From contig CAZXYF010000003.1 in assembly GCA_964644705.1 (NCBI GenBank), positions 1 to 42,355 on the forward strand: a stretch of 42,355 nt of DNA, written 5' to 3'. This DNA is from CAZXYF01 sp964644705. Its GTDB lineage: Bacteria > Planctomycetota > Brocadiia > SM23-32. The translations under genes were made by a program, and so were the position numbers. The notes under the pieces are model-generated. The model saw nothing but the letters and a program-made list of their open reading frames with translations, ran no database searches and had not been told where the DNA came from. This document shows, piece by piece, positions 9,052 to 17,858 of the stretch (position 1 is the first letter of the stretch; every line of letters starts with the position of its first letter).

Positions 9052-10974
9052 ATGAAAATCAAAGAATATCAGGAGCACTTTTGGGTCGAATTTGATAATG
9101 CGGTTCGGGTGGAGATCTACACCGATGAGAAAAACTGTGGCGGGATAGGCCGAGTGAAGTGTGGCCGCACTGACCTGCGATGTGAAGAACTCCCAGTTTT
9201 GCCGTTGGTGACCACGGTCGATGGATACCAGGTGCAGAAAGTCGATATCGAGGACATTCGGGAGGAGGGGGACGACTGCGTAGTGGTTTCTTTACAGCCT
9301 TACCTGGCTACCTGTGGTCACGTTGATGTTGACTGCGGGGATGGACCGCAGTGGAACGTGGGGGAGTGGAACAAAACTCCCGAACGTGATCGCGGAGGAG
9401 AGCTTGAAATGACCCTCCAGGAAGTGAATCGCGAGGTCGCTGGGATGGAAATGAGGGGCTTTTCCTACGGATATAAATTTCGTTCCAGAAAATACCATCC
9501 AAAATTTATTCATTATCGGGGAACGTGGGAGCTGGCAGGCAGTGCGACCCGGAATGATCTGGTTGTCCCGTCTCAGGAGAAGTGTCCTCACAAGCATATA
9601 CAGAATAAAGACGATCAGTTCAGCAGCGTTGCACGGGCGGAAGATCAGCAAAAAGTCCGGTTTAAACCCCTTTTCAGTGAAATGCAGGGCTTTACTTATC
9701 AATACGATAACCACAATATTCTAATAACTGGATTTGAGAAACCAGTTGACTGCCAATCGGTGATCCAGAAGGAAGCGGGCGAAAACTACATTGTGCAGTG
9801 GCATCAGCTTCGTGACGGGAAATCGGCAAACGGGGGAGCCATGGAAGCACCGGCCCATCAGATTTTATGCGCTGACAATGAAGATAATGACCCGGCGGAG
9901 CGAACCAGCCAGTATCAGAGTGTGAAAGCCGAGCTGCACGAAGATTTAGGTGCTGCGGCGGAATTGCCCCCGGAAACGGCGTGCATCCCCGGTTTTCTCG
10001 AGCGCGAGATCTGGCATCGGCAAGATGAGGTCGAGCGGGGAATTGAAAAACTGGCCGAGGTGGGATGCCAGGAAATTGTGATTCCTGATTTAACCCATCA
10101 GGCGGATGGAAAACACCACCATGACGCGGGCATGGGATCGGAGCATATGGATGATCTTGCCAGTGAAGCCGTATCAAGCATTCACAAGCGGGATCTGTAT
10201 GCCGGGATGAAAGTCGATGCATCTGGGCTGGTCGCTGACCTGCGGGATGAAAATGACAATGTGGCACCGGAAGCGGTGTCGGATTGGGTGGAGGAACTCG
10301 TGGATCAACTCGATCTGGATTCGCTCTATCTTGCAATGAATGCGAATGATTCGCTGGTGCAGGAAGCAATGAATTCTGAGATGAGTGCACCAATTCCCTT
10401 TGGTGTGGAAGTGGCGTTTCACCAGGCGGTCACAAAAGCCGGACTCAGGACCGGGAGTTCAGGTTTTGGTCCGTTCGGCCCCGCCATCCGAGAGGTGTCT
10501 TTTGAAGGTCTGAGGAATAATGAATGGGCATATACAAATGCCATGATGAGATTTCCGTATGTTGATGTTATTGAAGGTCAGGGCAATCCGAAGGATGCAT
10601 ATTTCCGTGGCCTGGGTAATGGGATATGTTATGGGGTGTCTTTTGGCTCTGAAGACGGCGAACGCCCCGCACTGCCGGATTGGCTGGAGATGGATTTCTA
10701 CGCATTCAATACAGCATACGCTGCGGTGAGCGAATACATGATCCATTCTCGCCAGCTGGAGGAGGGACGCGGAGTGTTATGGCGAGAATCTGATTTGGAA
10801 GACGCAGTGAAGGTCCTGTGGGCGAATGAAAAATTTGAACTTGAAGCGGACGAGGACGCCCATATTTACGACGTTATGAAGGCTGAACCCGTCAGTTTGG
10901 GAGAGGACCTGACCTTCGAAACGAAAGAAAAAACGGTTTACATGCTGGAGGGAGACGTTTCGGTTTCTGAATGA
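9052..10974 (+). CDS. Large acidic protein of unknown function, possible glycosidase-like fold
   Basis: A 640-residue protein from ATG 9052, which has GGGAAGG just upstream; the frame is open back to 9010. No signal peptide or membrane segment is visible, so it is probably cytoplasmic. The first half is beta-rich. The second half (about residues 325-600) alternates strands and helices like a TIM barrel, with EIVIPDLTH, GMKVDASGLV, SLYLAMNAND and a late DVIEGQGNP segment carrying acidic residues at strand ends. A sugar-active enzyme is possible given the hydrolase and lyase genes nearby, but no family was recognised. It stands alone between intergenic regions and converges on the recombinase gene. 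Confidence 0.8.
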   Translation: MKIKEYQEHFWVEFDNAVRVEIYTDEKNCGGIGRVKCGRTDLRCEELPVLPLVTTVDGYQVQKVDIEDIREEGDDCVVVSLQPYLATCGHVDVDCGDGPQWNVGEWNKTPERDRGGELEMTLQEVNREVAGMEMRGFSYGYKFRSRKYHPKFIHYRGTWELAGSATRNDLVVPSQEKCPHKHIQNKDDQFSSVARAEDQQKVRFKPLFSEMQGFTYQYDNHNILITGFEKPVDCQSVIQKEAGENYIVQWHQLRDGKSANGGAMEAPAHQILCADNEDNDPAERTSQYQSVKAELHEDLGAAAELPPETACIPGFLEREIWHRQDEVERGIEKLAEVGCQEIVIPDLTHQADGKHHHDAGMGSEHMDDLASEAVSSIHKRDLYAGMKVDASGLVADLRDENDNVAPEAVSDWVEELVDQLDLDSLYLAMNANDSLVQEAMNSEMSAPIPFGVEVAFHQAVTKAGLRTGSSGFGPFGPAIREVSFEGLRNNEWAYTNAMMRFPYVDVIEGQGNPKDAYFRGLGNGICYGVSFGSEDGERPALPDWLEMDFYAFNTAYAAVSEYMIHSRQLEEGRGVLWRESDLEDAVKVLWANEKFELEADEDAHIYDVMKAEPVSLGEDLTFETKEKTVYMLEGDVSVSE

Positions 10975-11026
10975 TAGGGATCCGGGAAGGAAACTGCAGG
11001 CGCCTGCTCATGTCTTTGCAGGCAGA

Positions 11027-11920
11027 TCATGCCCGAGGGTGAGCGTCGTCGTAGATTTCTTTGAGATCACGTGTCGTTAAATGCGTGTAGATCTGGGTTG
11101 TGCTCAGGTTCTCGTGCCCCAGCAGTTCCTGAACGGATCGGAGGTCCGCCCCGTTCTGCAACATGTGGGTTGCAAAGCTATGGCGGAGGTCATGGGGGCT
11201 GAGGCTGCTATCCAGCCCCGCCTCCTGGAGCCGCTTGCGGAGGACCCGTCGCACACTACGTGCTGTAATCCGGCGTCCATCCACAGCATTGAGAAAGAGT
11301 GCTTGAGGATCCTTCTGGCTCAACTCGACGTCTGCCCGCATGGTTTTGTACTTCTGTATGGCATCGGCCGCGCTCCGCCCCAGAGGCACAAGTCTTTGTT
11401 TCTTTCCCTTCCCTTCTACATGGGCGAGCCCCCGCGGCAGTTCGACATCGTCATTATCCAGACCCACAAGCTCGCTTACGCGGAGCCCTCCGCCATACAA
11501 GCTCTCCAGTATGGCCCGATCCCGTGCGCCCATCCATTCGGACGTATCAGGAGCCTCCATCAGGGTGTCAATTTCTGAGACGGTGAGGAATTCTGGCAGT
11601 TTCTGTTCCTGTTTGGGGGTTCGTAATGATCCCGCCGGATTGTCAGAGATTACCCCGTTTCGATAAAGAAATTTGTAAAAGGAACGGATAGCTGAAAGTT
11701 TACGGGCGATCGTACTGCGGGCCAGCCCCTGTGCGCGCAGGACGGCCAGAAAGCCTCTCAGATCGCGCACGGATGCTCCGTCCAGGTCGCAGTCACGTTC
11801 CTCCATAAATTCGAGGAAGGCATTGAGATCGGTCGAATAGCTCCGGAGTGTGTGGTCAGAATACTGTTTCTCGACCTTCATGCGGTGGATGAAATCATCG
11901 ATGAGCGCGGTGTTGTCCAT
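11027..11920 (-). CDS. xerC: Tyrosine recombinase XerC/XerD
   Basis: A 297-residue site-specific recombinase that resolves chromosome dimers at dif with a partner and FtsK. The N-terminal SAM-like core-binding domain (about residues 5-90) is followed by the catalytic domain with all expected residues: Arg in GGLRVSE, Lys in GKGKKQR, HDLRH, His in LGHE and the nucleophile Tyr in QIYTHL. The full length and the absence of a neighbouring phage or island argue for a housekeeping Xer protein rather than an integrase. XerC and XerD cannot be separated from sequence alone, so the symbol is tentative. Confidence 0.9.
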   Translation of the reverse strand: MDNTALIDDFIHRMKVEKQYSDHTLRSYSTDLNAFLEFMEERDCDLDGASVRDLRGFLAVLRAQGLARSTIARKLSAIRSFYKFLYRNGVISDNPAGSLRTPKQEQKLPEFLTVSEIDTLMEAPDTSEWMGARDRAILESLYGGGLRVSELVGLDNDDVELPRGLAHVEGKGKKQRLVPLGRSAADAIQKYKTMRADVELSQKDPQALFLNAVDGRRITARSVRRVLRKRLQEAGLDSSLSPHDLRHSFATHMLQNGADLRSVQELLGHENLSTTQIYTHLTTRDLKEIYDDAHPRA

Positions 11921-11982
11921 AGAGAAACCTCGTATGCGTATTCGGGAGCGCGCCGGAGTCCTTCCGATACCGGTGATGCCTG

Positions 11983-12013
11983 ATTATAACCGATCTGAGG
12001 GGGCAAATGTCAG
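11983..12013 (-). promoter_or_regulatory. Possible promoter of the Xer recombinase gene
   Basis: On the minus strand a perfect TATAAT lies at 11988-11983. The best -35 is CTGACA at 12013-12008, with a long 19-base spacer. The weak spacing lowers confidence. Confidence 0.35.
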
Positions 12014-12315
12014 GCCCGTCCAAACATCGATTCGGGATGTATTGATTTTTATCCCCGCCACCTCGGGGCTACGTTCCGCGGAACTAAACCAAACACCGAT
12101 TTACCTTCGCCCCCCCAGGCGGGACTGCATAAGAGGCAGCTGAATCAAATGGCAGATTGGCAAAACATCTGCCGCTGTTGCCGACTCCCGGAAACCGCAT
12201 CTTGCATCTGAAAAATCCGAAAAGATTGGTGCAAGACCGGTTTGTGCAGATACGGGCGAACCGTTCCCACGATTGACAGAACCCATCCATACAGGTAGCA
12301 TGAGCGTTCCCCCGC
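12014..12315. other. Intergenic region before tRNA-Ser
   Basis: About 300 bases with no supported gene. Short frames on both strands lack motifs. A search by eye for SRP RNA, RNase P RNA and tmRNA signature sequences found none. Confidence 0.5.
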
Positions 12316-12409
<94 letters not shown>

Positions 12410-12424
12410 TTTACGTCCCGGTAT

Positions 12425-12452
12425 TTGACAGGCTTTTTTGAACGGTTATTAT
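12425..12452 (+). promoter_or_regulatory. Predicted sigma-70 promoter of the Rrf2-thi4-nifS-nadA-iscU unit
   Basis: TTGACA at 12425-12430, a 16-base spacer, and TATTAT at 12447-12452. Transcription should start near 12459, about 40 nt before the regulator ATG. Rrf2/IscR proteins often bind their own promoters; a site overlapping this -10 is plausible, but no defined operator was identified. Confidence 0.65.
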
Positions 12453-12499
12453 GTACACTAAATAGGTGATGTTTCTCTTCTTTACTGCGTTGCAATGTT

Positions 12500-12928
12500 A
12501 TGGGTTTTACCAGTCGCAGCCATTATGGGACGCGAGCAATGCTGGAGCTGGCACTCCGGGAGGGGGAAGGTCCCGTCCAGCTGGAAAAACTCTCCCGGGT
12601 TCAGGGCATTCCCGAACGGTACCTGTCGAAGCTGGTCCAGGAACTGCGACGGGCCGGTTTCATCCGGAGCGTTCGCGGTGCCCACGGCGGATATCTGCTG
12701 GCAAAGTCTGCTGAGGATATCTATATTCTGGATATCGTTGGATGTTTGGATGGAAGTGTCGCTCCGACAGAGTGTGTGGAGTCGCCTGAGCTGTGTGAGA
12801 ACACGTCCAGTTGCGTGGCCCGCGAAGTTTGGGCAGACGTGAACGATGCCATCAAAGACGTCCTCGGTAACGTGACGTTGCGTGATCTTGTGGAAGAAGT
12901 TGAGAAAAGGGACCGCGAGGAAGAGTGA
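12500..12928 (+). CDS. Rrf2/IscR-family transcriptional regulator
   Basis: A 142-residue winged-helix regulator. The N-terminal start SHYGTRAMLELAL, the recognition region IPERYLSKLVQELR (about residues 37-50) and the wing VRGAHGGYLLAK (about 58-69) are typical of Rrf2. Cysteines 92, 99 and 105 match the three cluster ligands of IscR, with spacing C-x6-C-x5-C rather than x5-x5. It probably senses Fe-S status and controls the downstream operon, which contains cysteine desulfurase and scaffold genes. The ribosome site before ATG 12500 is weak, so translation may be poor or the start is unusual. Regulation of its own operon is inferred. Confidence 0.92.
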   Translation: MGFTSRSHYGTRAMLELALREGEGPVQLEKLSRVQGIPERYLSKLVQELRRAGFIRSVRGAHGGYLLAKSAEDIYILDIVGCLDGSVAPTECVESPELCENTSSCVAREVWADVNDAIKDVLGNVTLRDLVEEVEKRDREEE

Positions 12929-13085
12929 TGAAGTTTCAGCGTATTGCCCCGTGTGACGGAAATTATGATGGCCAGGATAGCGATCATTGTGTGCTCAACA
13001 TGTTTGACTGAATATTTTGCCCGGCAGGCGGGCCGTCCCCCGTCTGGACGTGGGTGAAACCGAATTGTTTCTCGGAGGTTACAGT

Positions 13086-13889
13086 ATGTCGTCTGAGAAG
13101 GTTTTTGCCGGAGGTGGAGAAAACGAAGTTACTCGTGCCATTGTTTCCCGTTTTGCTGATGAATTGGTTGAATACACCGAAAGCGATTGTTTGGTCGTCG
13201 GCGGTGGCCCCAGCGGTTTGATGTTGGCGAAGGAAGTGGCATCGGCCGGGCTAAAAACGCTGGTTCTGGAGCGAAATAACTACTTGGGAGGCGGATTCTG
13301 GGTGGGGGGATACTTTATGAATAAGTTGACCGTTCGGGCGCCGGCACATGAAGAGCTGGACGAGCTCGACATCCCCTACGAGGAGGTTAGTGAGGGGCTC
13401 GTTGTGGCCGATGCCCCGCATTGTTGCTCCAGCCTCATCAAAGCGGCCTGCGATGCCGGAGCGAAAATCCTGAATATGACCAATTTTGATGATGTTGTCC
13501 TGCGAGAAGGGGAACGTGTTGCGGGGGCTGTCATTAACTGGTCAGCGCAATCCCATCTGCCAAAACAGGTCAGCTGTGTGGACCCTCTGGCTATAACCGC
13601 AGAGACGGTTGTGGACGCGACGGGCCACGATGCGTGCGTGCTCAATTCATTGCAGGAAAAAGAGTTGTTCGAAACCCGTGGATGCGGAGCCATGTGGATA
13701 GAACGTTCCGAAGACCTCGTGGTTGAACATACGGAGGAAATGTATCCGGGCCTCGTCGTCACAGGCATGGCGGTGAGTGCGGCCCATGGTCTCCCGCGGA
13801 TGGGACCCACGTTTGGTTCCATGTTGCTCTCGGGGAAAAAGGGCGCTGAGATCGTGTTGGAGAAACATCAAGCTCAGGCGGATGAATAA
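13086..13889 (+). CDS. thi4: Thi4-family thiazole synthase with an active-site-position cysteine
   Basis: Makes the thiazole part of thiamin from NAD and glycine with a sulfur donor. The protein has 267 residues from ATG 13086, chosen because GGAGG lies 7 bases upstream. The dinucleotide-binding CLVVGGGPSGL (residues 35-45), LERNNYLGGGFW and the C-terminal RMGPTFGSM are family signatures. Cys164 in SCVDPL sits where yeast Thi4 has its sacrificial sulfur-donor cysteine; methanogen homologues have histidine there and use sulfide. It lies directly before nifS in an Fe-S operon, so sulfur delivery by the desulfurase is also possible. No TPP riboswitch consensus was seen upstream. The mechanism is inferred. 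Confidence 0.9.
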   Translation: MSSEKVFAGGGENEVTRAIVSRFADELVEYTESDCLVVGGGPSGLMLAKEVASAGLKTLVLERNNYLGGGFWVGGYFMNKLTVRAPAHEELDELDIPYEEVSEGLVVADAPHCCSSLIKAACDAGAKILNMTNFDDVVLREGERVAGAVINWSAQSHLPKQVSCVDPLAITAETVVDATGHDACVLNSLQEKELFETRGCGAMWIERSEDLVVEHTEEMYPGLVVTGMAVSAAHGLPRMGPTFGSMLLSGKKGAEIVLEKHQAQADE

Positions 13890-14062
13890 ATCGTTAGCAG
13901 AAGTCGTCTTCCGAACGCTGTGTGATTGTTTGGAAACCGGATCTCTCCCTTTCGGTGGGGGAATTCACCGCTGATTACAAAGCGAAGAAAATGGATGAAT
14001 TAATATCATAGCATCGGATATCGCAGCGGGCCCAAGCTGAGTCAAATGGAAAGGATACAGCG

Positions 14063-15235
14063 ATGACCCACGAGATATACATGGATCACAGTGCAACAAC
14101 GCCCACGCGACCGGAAGTAGTGGAAGCGATGCAGCCGTACTACACCGATACGTTCGGGAATGCATCAAGTGTTCACGCTTTCGGCCGGGAGGCGCGCGGG
14201 GCACTGGAAGAGGCGCGGAGAACGGTGGCGGCTCAGATTGGCGCTGATGAAGGAAGCATCATTTTCACCAGCGGCGGGACCGAAAGTGATAATCTGGCGC
14301 TGAAGGGTACCGCGTGGGCGCACGGCAGTGGTAGTGGCCATATTATCACTTCCTCTATCGAACATCATGCCGTTTTGAATACCTGTGGCTGGCTCGAAGA
14401 TACCGGATTCGATGTGACACGTTTGCCCGTGGATGAAAATGGACTGGTCTCAACCGAGGACCTTCGGGACGCATTACGTCCCGAAACCATACTCGTCAGT
14501 ATAATGCTGGCCAATAATGAAGTGGGGGTCATTCAACCCATCCGGGAGTTGGCCGAGATCACTCATGAAGCCGATGCTCTGTTTCACACCGACGCCGTAC
14601 AGGCCGTTGGGAAGATACCGGTCGACGTTGGCGATCTCGGAGTGGATCTGTTGGCCATTTCCGGGCACAAACTGTATGGGCCCAAAGGAGTTGGGGTGCT
14701 CTACAGACGGGAAGGAACCCGTTTGGAGGCGCTTCAGCATGGCGGTCACCACGAGGGTAATCTGCGCGCCGGCACGGAAAACGTTCCTGGGGCGGTCGGT
14801 CTTGCTGAAGCGATGCGCCTTGCGTGTGATGAACGCGAGGAAGAGATGGATCGACTCTCACTCTTGCGAGATCGTCTGCAGAGTGGCATCATGGAAGAAA
14901 TCGATGATGTCATTTTGAATGGACATGCCAGCAAACGCCTCCCCCATTTACTCAACGTGAGCATTCTGGGCGTCGAGGGGGAATCGCTGCTTCTCAGCCT
15001 GGATGCGGAGGGAGTGGGGGTTTCTACTGGATCTGCATGCACCAGTGGTTCTCTGGAACCTTCGCATGTTCTGACAGCGATGGACATACCGGCGGAAGTG
15101 GCACATGGGAGCCTTCGTTTTTCACTTGGCCGAATCAACGACGAGAAAGATGTGGATTACGTTGTCGAGACACTTCCAGAGATCGTAGAAAGATTACGCG
15201 GCATGTCGCCGACTTACCATAAGAGGACCCAGTGA
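14063..15235 (+). CDS. Cysteine desulfurase, NifS/IscS type
   Basis: A PLP enzyme that removes sulfur from cysteine as a persulfide for Fe-S clusters and sulfur-containing cofactors. The 390-residue length is normal for group I. The N-terminal YMDHSATTP is typical. Lys203 in SGHKLYGPKG binds PLP, and Cys326 in GSACTSGSLEPSHVL is the persulfide-carrying residue in a long flexible loop, as in IscS and NifS. Its stop overlaps the nadA start by one base. The gene lies between thi4 and nadA, with iscU next, so it can supply the NadA cluster, the IscU scaffold and perhaps thiazole sulfur. NifS and IscS cannot be told apart here. Confidence 0.95.
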   Translation: MTHEIYMDHSATTPTRPEVVEAMQPYYTDTFGNASSVHAFGREARGALEEARRTVAAQIGADEGSIIFTSGGTESDNLALKGTAWAHGSGSGHIITSSIEHHAVLNTCGWLEDTGFDVTRLPVDENGLVSTEDLRDALRPETILVSIMLANNEVGVIQPIRELAEITHEADALFHTDAVQAVGKIPVDVGDLGVDLLAISGHKLYGPKGVGVLYRREGTRLEALQHGGHHEGNLRAGTENVPGAVGLAEAMRLACDEREEEMDRLSLLRDRLQSGIMEEIDDVILNGHASKRLPHLLNVSILGVEGESLLLSLDAEGVGVSTGSACTSGSLEPSHVLTAMDIPAEVAHGSLRFSLGRINDEKDVDYVVETLPEIVERLRGMSPTYHKRTQ

Positions 15236-16152
15236 TGTCTACAAAGTCCATAGAAGAACGTATTGCCGACTGGAAAGAGCGCCGTAATGCCGTCCTGCTG
15301 GTACACAATTATCAGCGGCCGGAGCTTCAGGTGGTTGCGGATTATCTCGGCGATTCTCTCGGTTTGAGTCAGGAAGCGGCCCGCACCGATTCGGATGTTA
15401 TTGTGTTCTGCGGTGTGCATTTCATGGCGGAAACCGCGTCTATTCTGTCGCCGGATAAGAAGGTGTTGATACCGGATGAAAAATCGGGGTGTCCGATGGC
15501 CAACATGATTACGGCCGAACAGCTCCGATCCATGAAACAGCAGCATCCCGAGGCGGTCGTCGTCTGTTATGTAAACAGCACCGCGGAGGTGAAAGCGGAG
15601 AGCGACCTGTGTTGCACATCAGCAAACGCGGCAAAGGTCGTTGAAACGATTGATCCGGAACGTCCCATTATATTTGTGCCCGATAAGTATTTGGGAGCCT
15701 GGACGGCGAAGCAAACGGGGCGCGACATTATTCTGTGGGAGGGATATTGTCCCACCCATGCGTCAATCACACCATCGGATGTGGATGCGGCCCGTCAGGA
15801 GCATCCGGAGGCTCTTGTGATGGTGCATCCGGAATGTTTGCCCGAGGTGTCGGAGATGGCAGATGCGGTGGAGTCCACGAGCGGCATGTGCCGCCTGGCC
15901 GCCGAGAGTGACGCGGATGAAATTCTCGTGGGCACTGAGATCGGTTTGATTGAACGATTGCGTCGCGAAAATCCTGAAAAGAACTTCTATCCGGTGACCT
16001 CCGCTGCGGTATGCCCCAACATGAAACTCCACACGCTCGAAAAAGTGCTCTGGTCACTGCAGGAATTGGAAACGGTTGTGGACGTTCCTGAGGAAACGGC
16101 TGAGCAGGCTAAACAGGCAATTGACGGTATGATTTCAGTTGGACGATCTTAG
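15235..16152 (+). CDS. nadA: Quinolinate synthase NadA
   Basis: Condenses iminoaspartate with dihydroxyacetone phosphate to quinolinate in NAD synthesis, using a 4Fe-4S cluster. The protein has 305 residues from ATG 15235, which overlaps the nifS stop (TGATG). The N-terminal LVHNYQRPE, FCGVHFMAETA, DLCCTSANA, VHPEC and the C-terminal CPNMKLHTLEK are all signature segments, including the three cluster cysteines. Neither nadB nor nadC is in the window. Linkage of nadA to a nifS-like gene is common, since the cluster is oxygen sensitive and must be rebuilt. Confidence 0.95.
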   Translation: MSTKSIEERIADWKERRNAVLLVHNYQRPELQVVADYLGDSLGLSQEAARTDSDVIVFCGVHFMAETASILSPDKKVLIPDEKSGCPMANMITAEQLRSMKQQHPEAVVVCYVNSTAEVKAESDLCCTSANAAKVVETIDPERPIIFVPDKYLGAWTAKQTGRDIILWEGYCPTHASITPSDVDAARQEHPEALVMVHPECLPEVSEMADAVESTSGMCRLAAESDADEILVGTEIGLIERLRRENPEKNFYPVTSAAVCPNMKLHTLEKVLWSLQELETVVDVPEETAEQAKQAIDGMISVGRS

Positions 16153-16272
16153 GAATGGCCGACCCGGAATTGTTCCGGCCTGGTCCGCGTATCCTACGTT
16201 TTCTGCGGGGGAACGCGGGCAAACCCAAGAAGCAAGTTTTAGATAAAACACTCCATCAGACTGGAGACAACA

Positions 16273-16641
16273 ATGTACAGTGACAAAGTGATGGAACATT
16301 TTAGTGATCCGCAAAATGTTGGGGAGATTGAGGCCCCAGACGGAGTTGGGGAAGTTGGAAACCCCACGTGCGGTGATGTGATGAAAATCACAATATCTGT
16401 GGACGATGACCGCATTGCCGATATAGCTTTCAAAACCCTGGGCTGTGCCGCGGCCATCGCTACCAGCAGCATTACCACGGAGATGGCTAAAGGGAAGAGC
16501 CTCGATGAAGCGATGGAGATCAGTCGCGAAAAAGTGGCCGACGAGCTGGGGGGGCTCCCACAGAGTAAGATGCACTGTTCCAACCTCGCCGCCGACGGAT
16601 TGCATAAAGCCATCGAGGATTATCGTTCCCGCCAGGATTGA
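16273..16641 (+). CDS. iscU: IscU/NifU-like Fe-S cluster scaffold
   Basis: A 122-residue scaffold on which 2Fe-2S clusters are assembled from desulfurase sulfur. Cys33 in GNPTCGD, Cys58 in TLGCAAAIA and Cys102 in KMHCSNL are the three ligands, and Asp35 is the release-controlling aspartate. The protein ends after the scaffold domain and lacks the ferredoxin-like and Nfu domains of full NifU. A good GGAG site precedes the ATG. It is 120 bases after nadA and probably the last gene of the operon. No iscA, hscAB, ferredoxin or suf genes are present here. Confidence 0.94.
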   Translation: MYSDKVMEHFSDPQNVGEIEAPDGVGEVGNPTCGDVMKITISVDDDRIADIAFKTLGCAAAIATSSITTEMAKGKSLDEAMEISREKVADELGGLPQSKMHCSNLAADGLHKAIEDYRSRQD

Positions 16642-16778
16642 CGATCGAATTGCCGACAGCCCTCAGTTCTGCCATCCACGTGGTTTGACACTCCCTGCGT
16701 CGTTGTGTACCGTTCGAGTGTTCTACGCTGGATCCGTACATAGTGTGTCCTTGAGAATTATGATTCGGGAGTTAATCG

Positions 16779-17762
16779 ATGGATGTGAACGAGGTTGATG
16801 TGGGGGAAGTCGTTTCGGCTGTATTCCTCGTCTCCGAGGCGGAGCTGGGGACGGACAAGCGCGGGGGCAAGTACTACAGCCTCGTGGTCAACTGCGAGGG
16901 CGGTCAACAGGTCGATGCCAAGGTGTGGAGCGATAGTATCGATGCGGAAATTGAGGCGGGGGATGCCATCGATGCGCTGGCTCGTGTCGATGAGTACAAA
17001 GGGAACAAACAGTTCAATGTCCAGCGATATGACCTTATACCGTCCGATGAGTTTGATCCTTCTCCCTACGTCCGAACCACCGATGTTGACGTTGAGGGGG
17101 CCTTTGAAACACTGTTCGACTGGGAACGGGAGGAATTCAAGAATCCGCTGTTGAAACGACTGATGACGGAACTCTACACCACTGAGAGTTTCGCCAAGCA
17201 GTTCAAGTCGAGTCCCGCAGCCAGCAGACACCATCACAATTACAGGGGCGGGCTCGTCGAACACACCTATGAAATGTGGGAAATCGCGGAACGGTTGTGT
17301 AACCAGTATCGCGAAGAGGTTGATCGCGACATGCTTTTGGCCGGAACGGCGTTACATGATATCGGCAAAATCAAATGTTATGAACTCACGTCGGGGGTGA
17401 GCACAGTAACGGATTTCGGGGACCTGCTGGATCACATTTTTATCAGCGCCTCCATGGTCAGCAATCTGTGGGACAAAATTATGACCGATGATATTGTGGG
17501 GGATCGGACAGAGGAGGCTTCGCGGCAAAAAGCGATGTTGTTGCATATGATACTGAGCCACCACGGGAAAAAAGACTGGGGCTCACCGGTGCTCCCCAAA
17601 ACCTCCGAGGCCATTCTCCTCCACTTCTGTGACCGAATAAGCGCCACGATGCGAAGCTGTTTCGATGCGATTGATGAAGCCGGGGAAGGAGAGGACCGGA
17701 CCGACTGGCTCAACATTATGGATGCAGGACGGAAATTGTTCGTGCCGGTTGATGAGGAATAG
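16779..17762 (+). CDS. YhaM-like 3'-5' exoribonuclease (OB fold plus HD domain)
   Basis: A 327-residue protein close in length to B. subtilis YhaM (about 314). The N-terminal OB-fold nucleic-acid-binding domain (about residues 5-90) includes GGKYYSLVVNC and the KGNKQFNVQ strand. The HD domain follows, with HNYRGGLVEHTYEM (about residue 152) and ALHDIGKIKCYEL (about 190) holding the metal ligands. YhaM-type enzymes trim RNA or single-stranded DNA from the 3' end with manganese. GGGAG lies 7 bases before the ATG. Together with RNase Y it suggests Gram-positive-style RNA decay enzymes. The natural substrate here is unknown. Confidence 0.88.
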   Translation: MDVNEVDVGEVVSAVFLVSEAELGTDKRGGKYYSLVVNCEGGQQVDAKVWSDSIDAEIEAGDAIDALARVDEYKGNKQFNVQRYDLIPSDEFDPSPYVRTTDVDVEGAFETLFDWEREEFKNPLLKRLMTELYTTESFAKQFKSSPAASRHHHNYRGGLVEHTYEMWEIAERLCNQYREEVDRDMLLAGTALHDIGKIKCYELTSGVSTVTDFGDLLDHIFISASMVSNLWDKIMTDDIVGDRTEEASRQKAMLLHMILSHHGKKDWGSPVLPKTSEAILLHFCDRISATMRSCFDAIDEAGEGEDRTDWLNIMDAGRKLFVPVDEE

Positions 17763-17858
17763 TAAGTTGATATGTGAGGGGCGTGCACCTTTCTGGTTGT
17801 AGGTGTGGTACAGCGAGGTGCATCACAATCGTGTATCTGACTACCTGAGGAAAACCGT

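Noticed and set aside
11002..11023. GCCTGC/GCAGGC hairpin between two convergent genes as a terminator
   Set aside because: Only 6 bp with a 10-nt loop and no T-run on either side; too weak to annotate.
12929..13085. Possible TPP riboswitch before thi4
   Set aside because: The conserved CUGAGA and other TPP-box sequences are absent.
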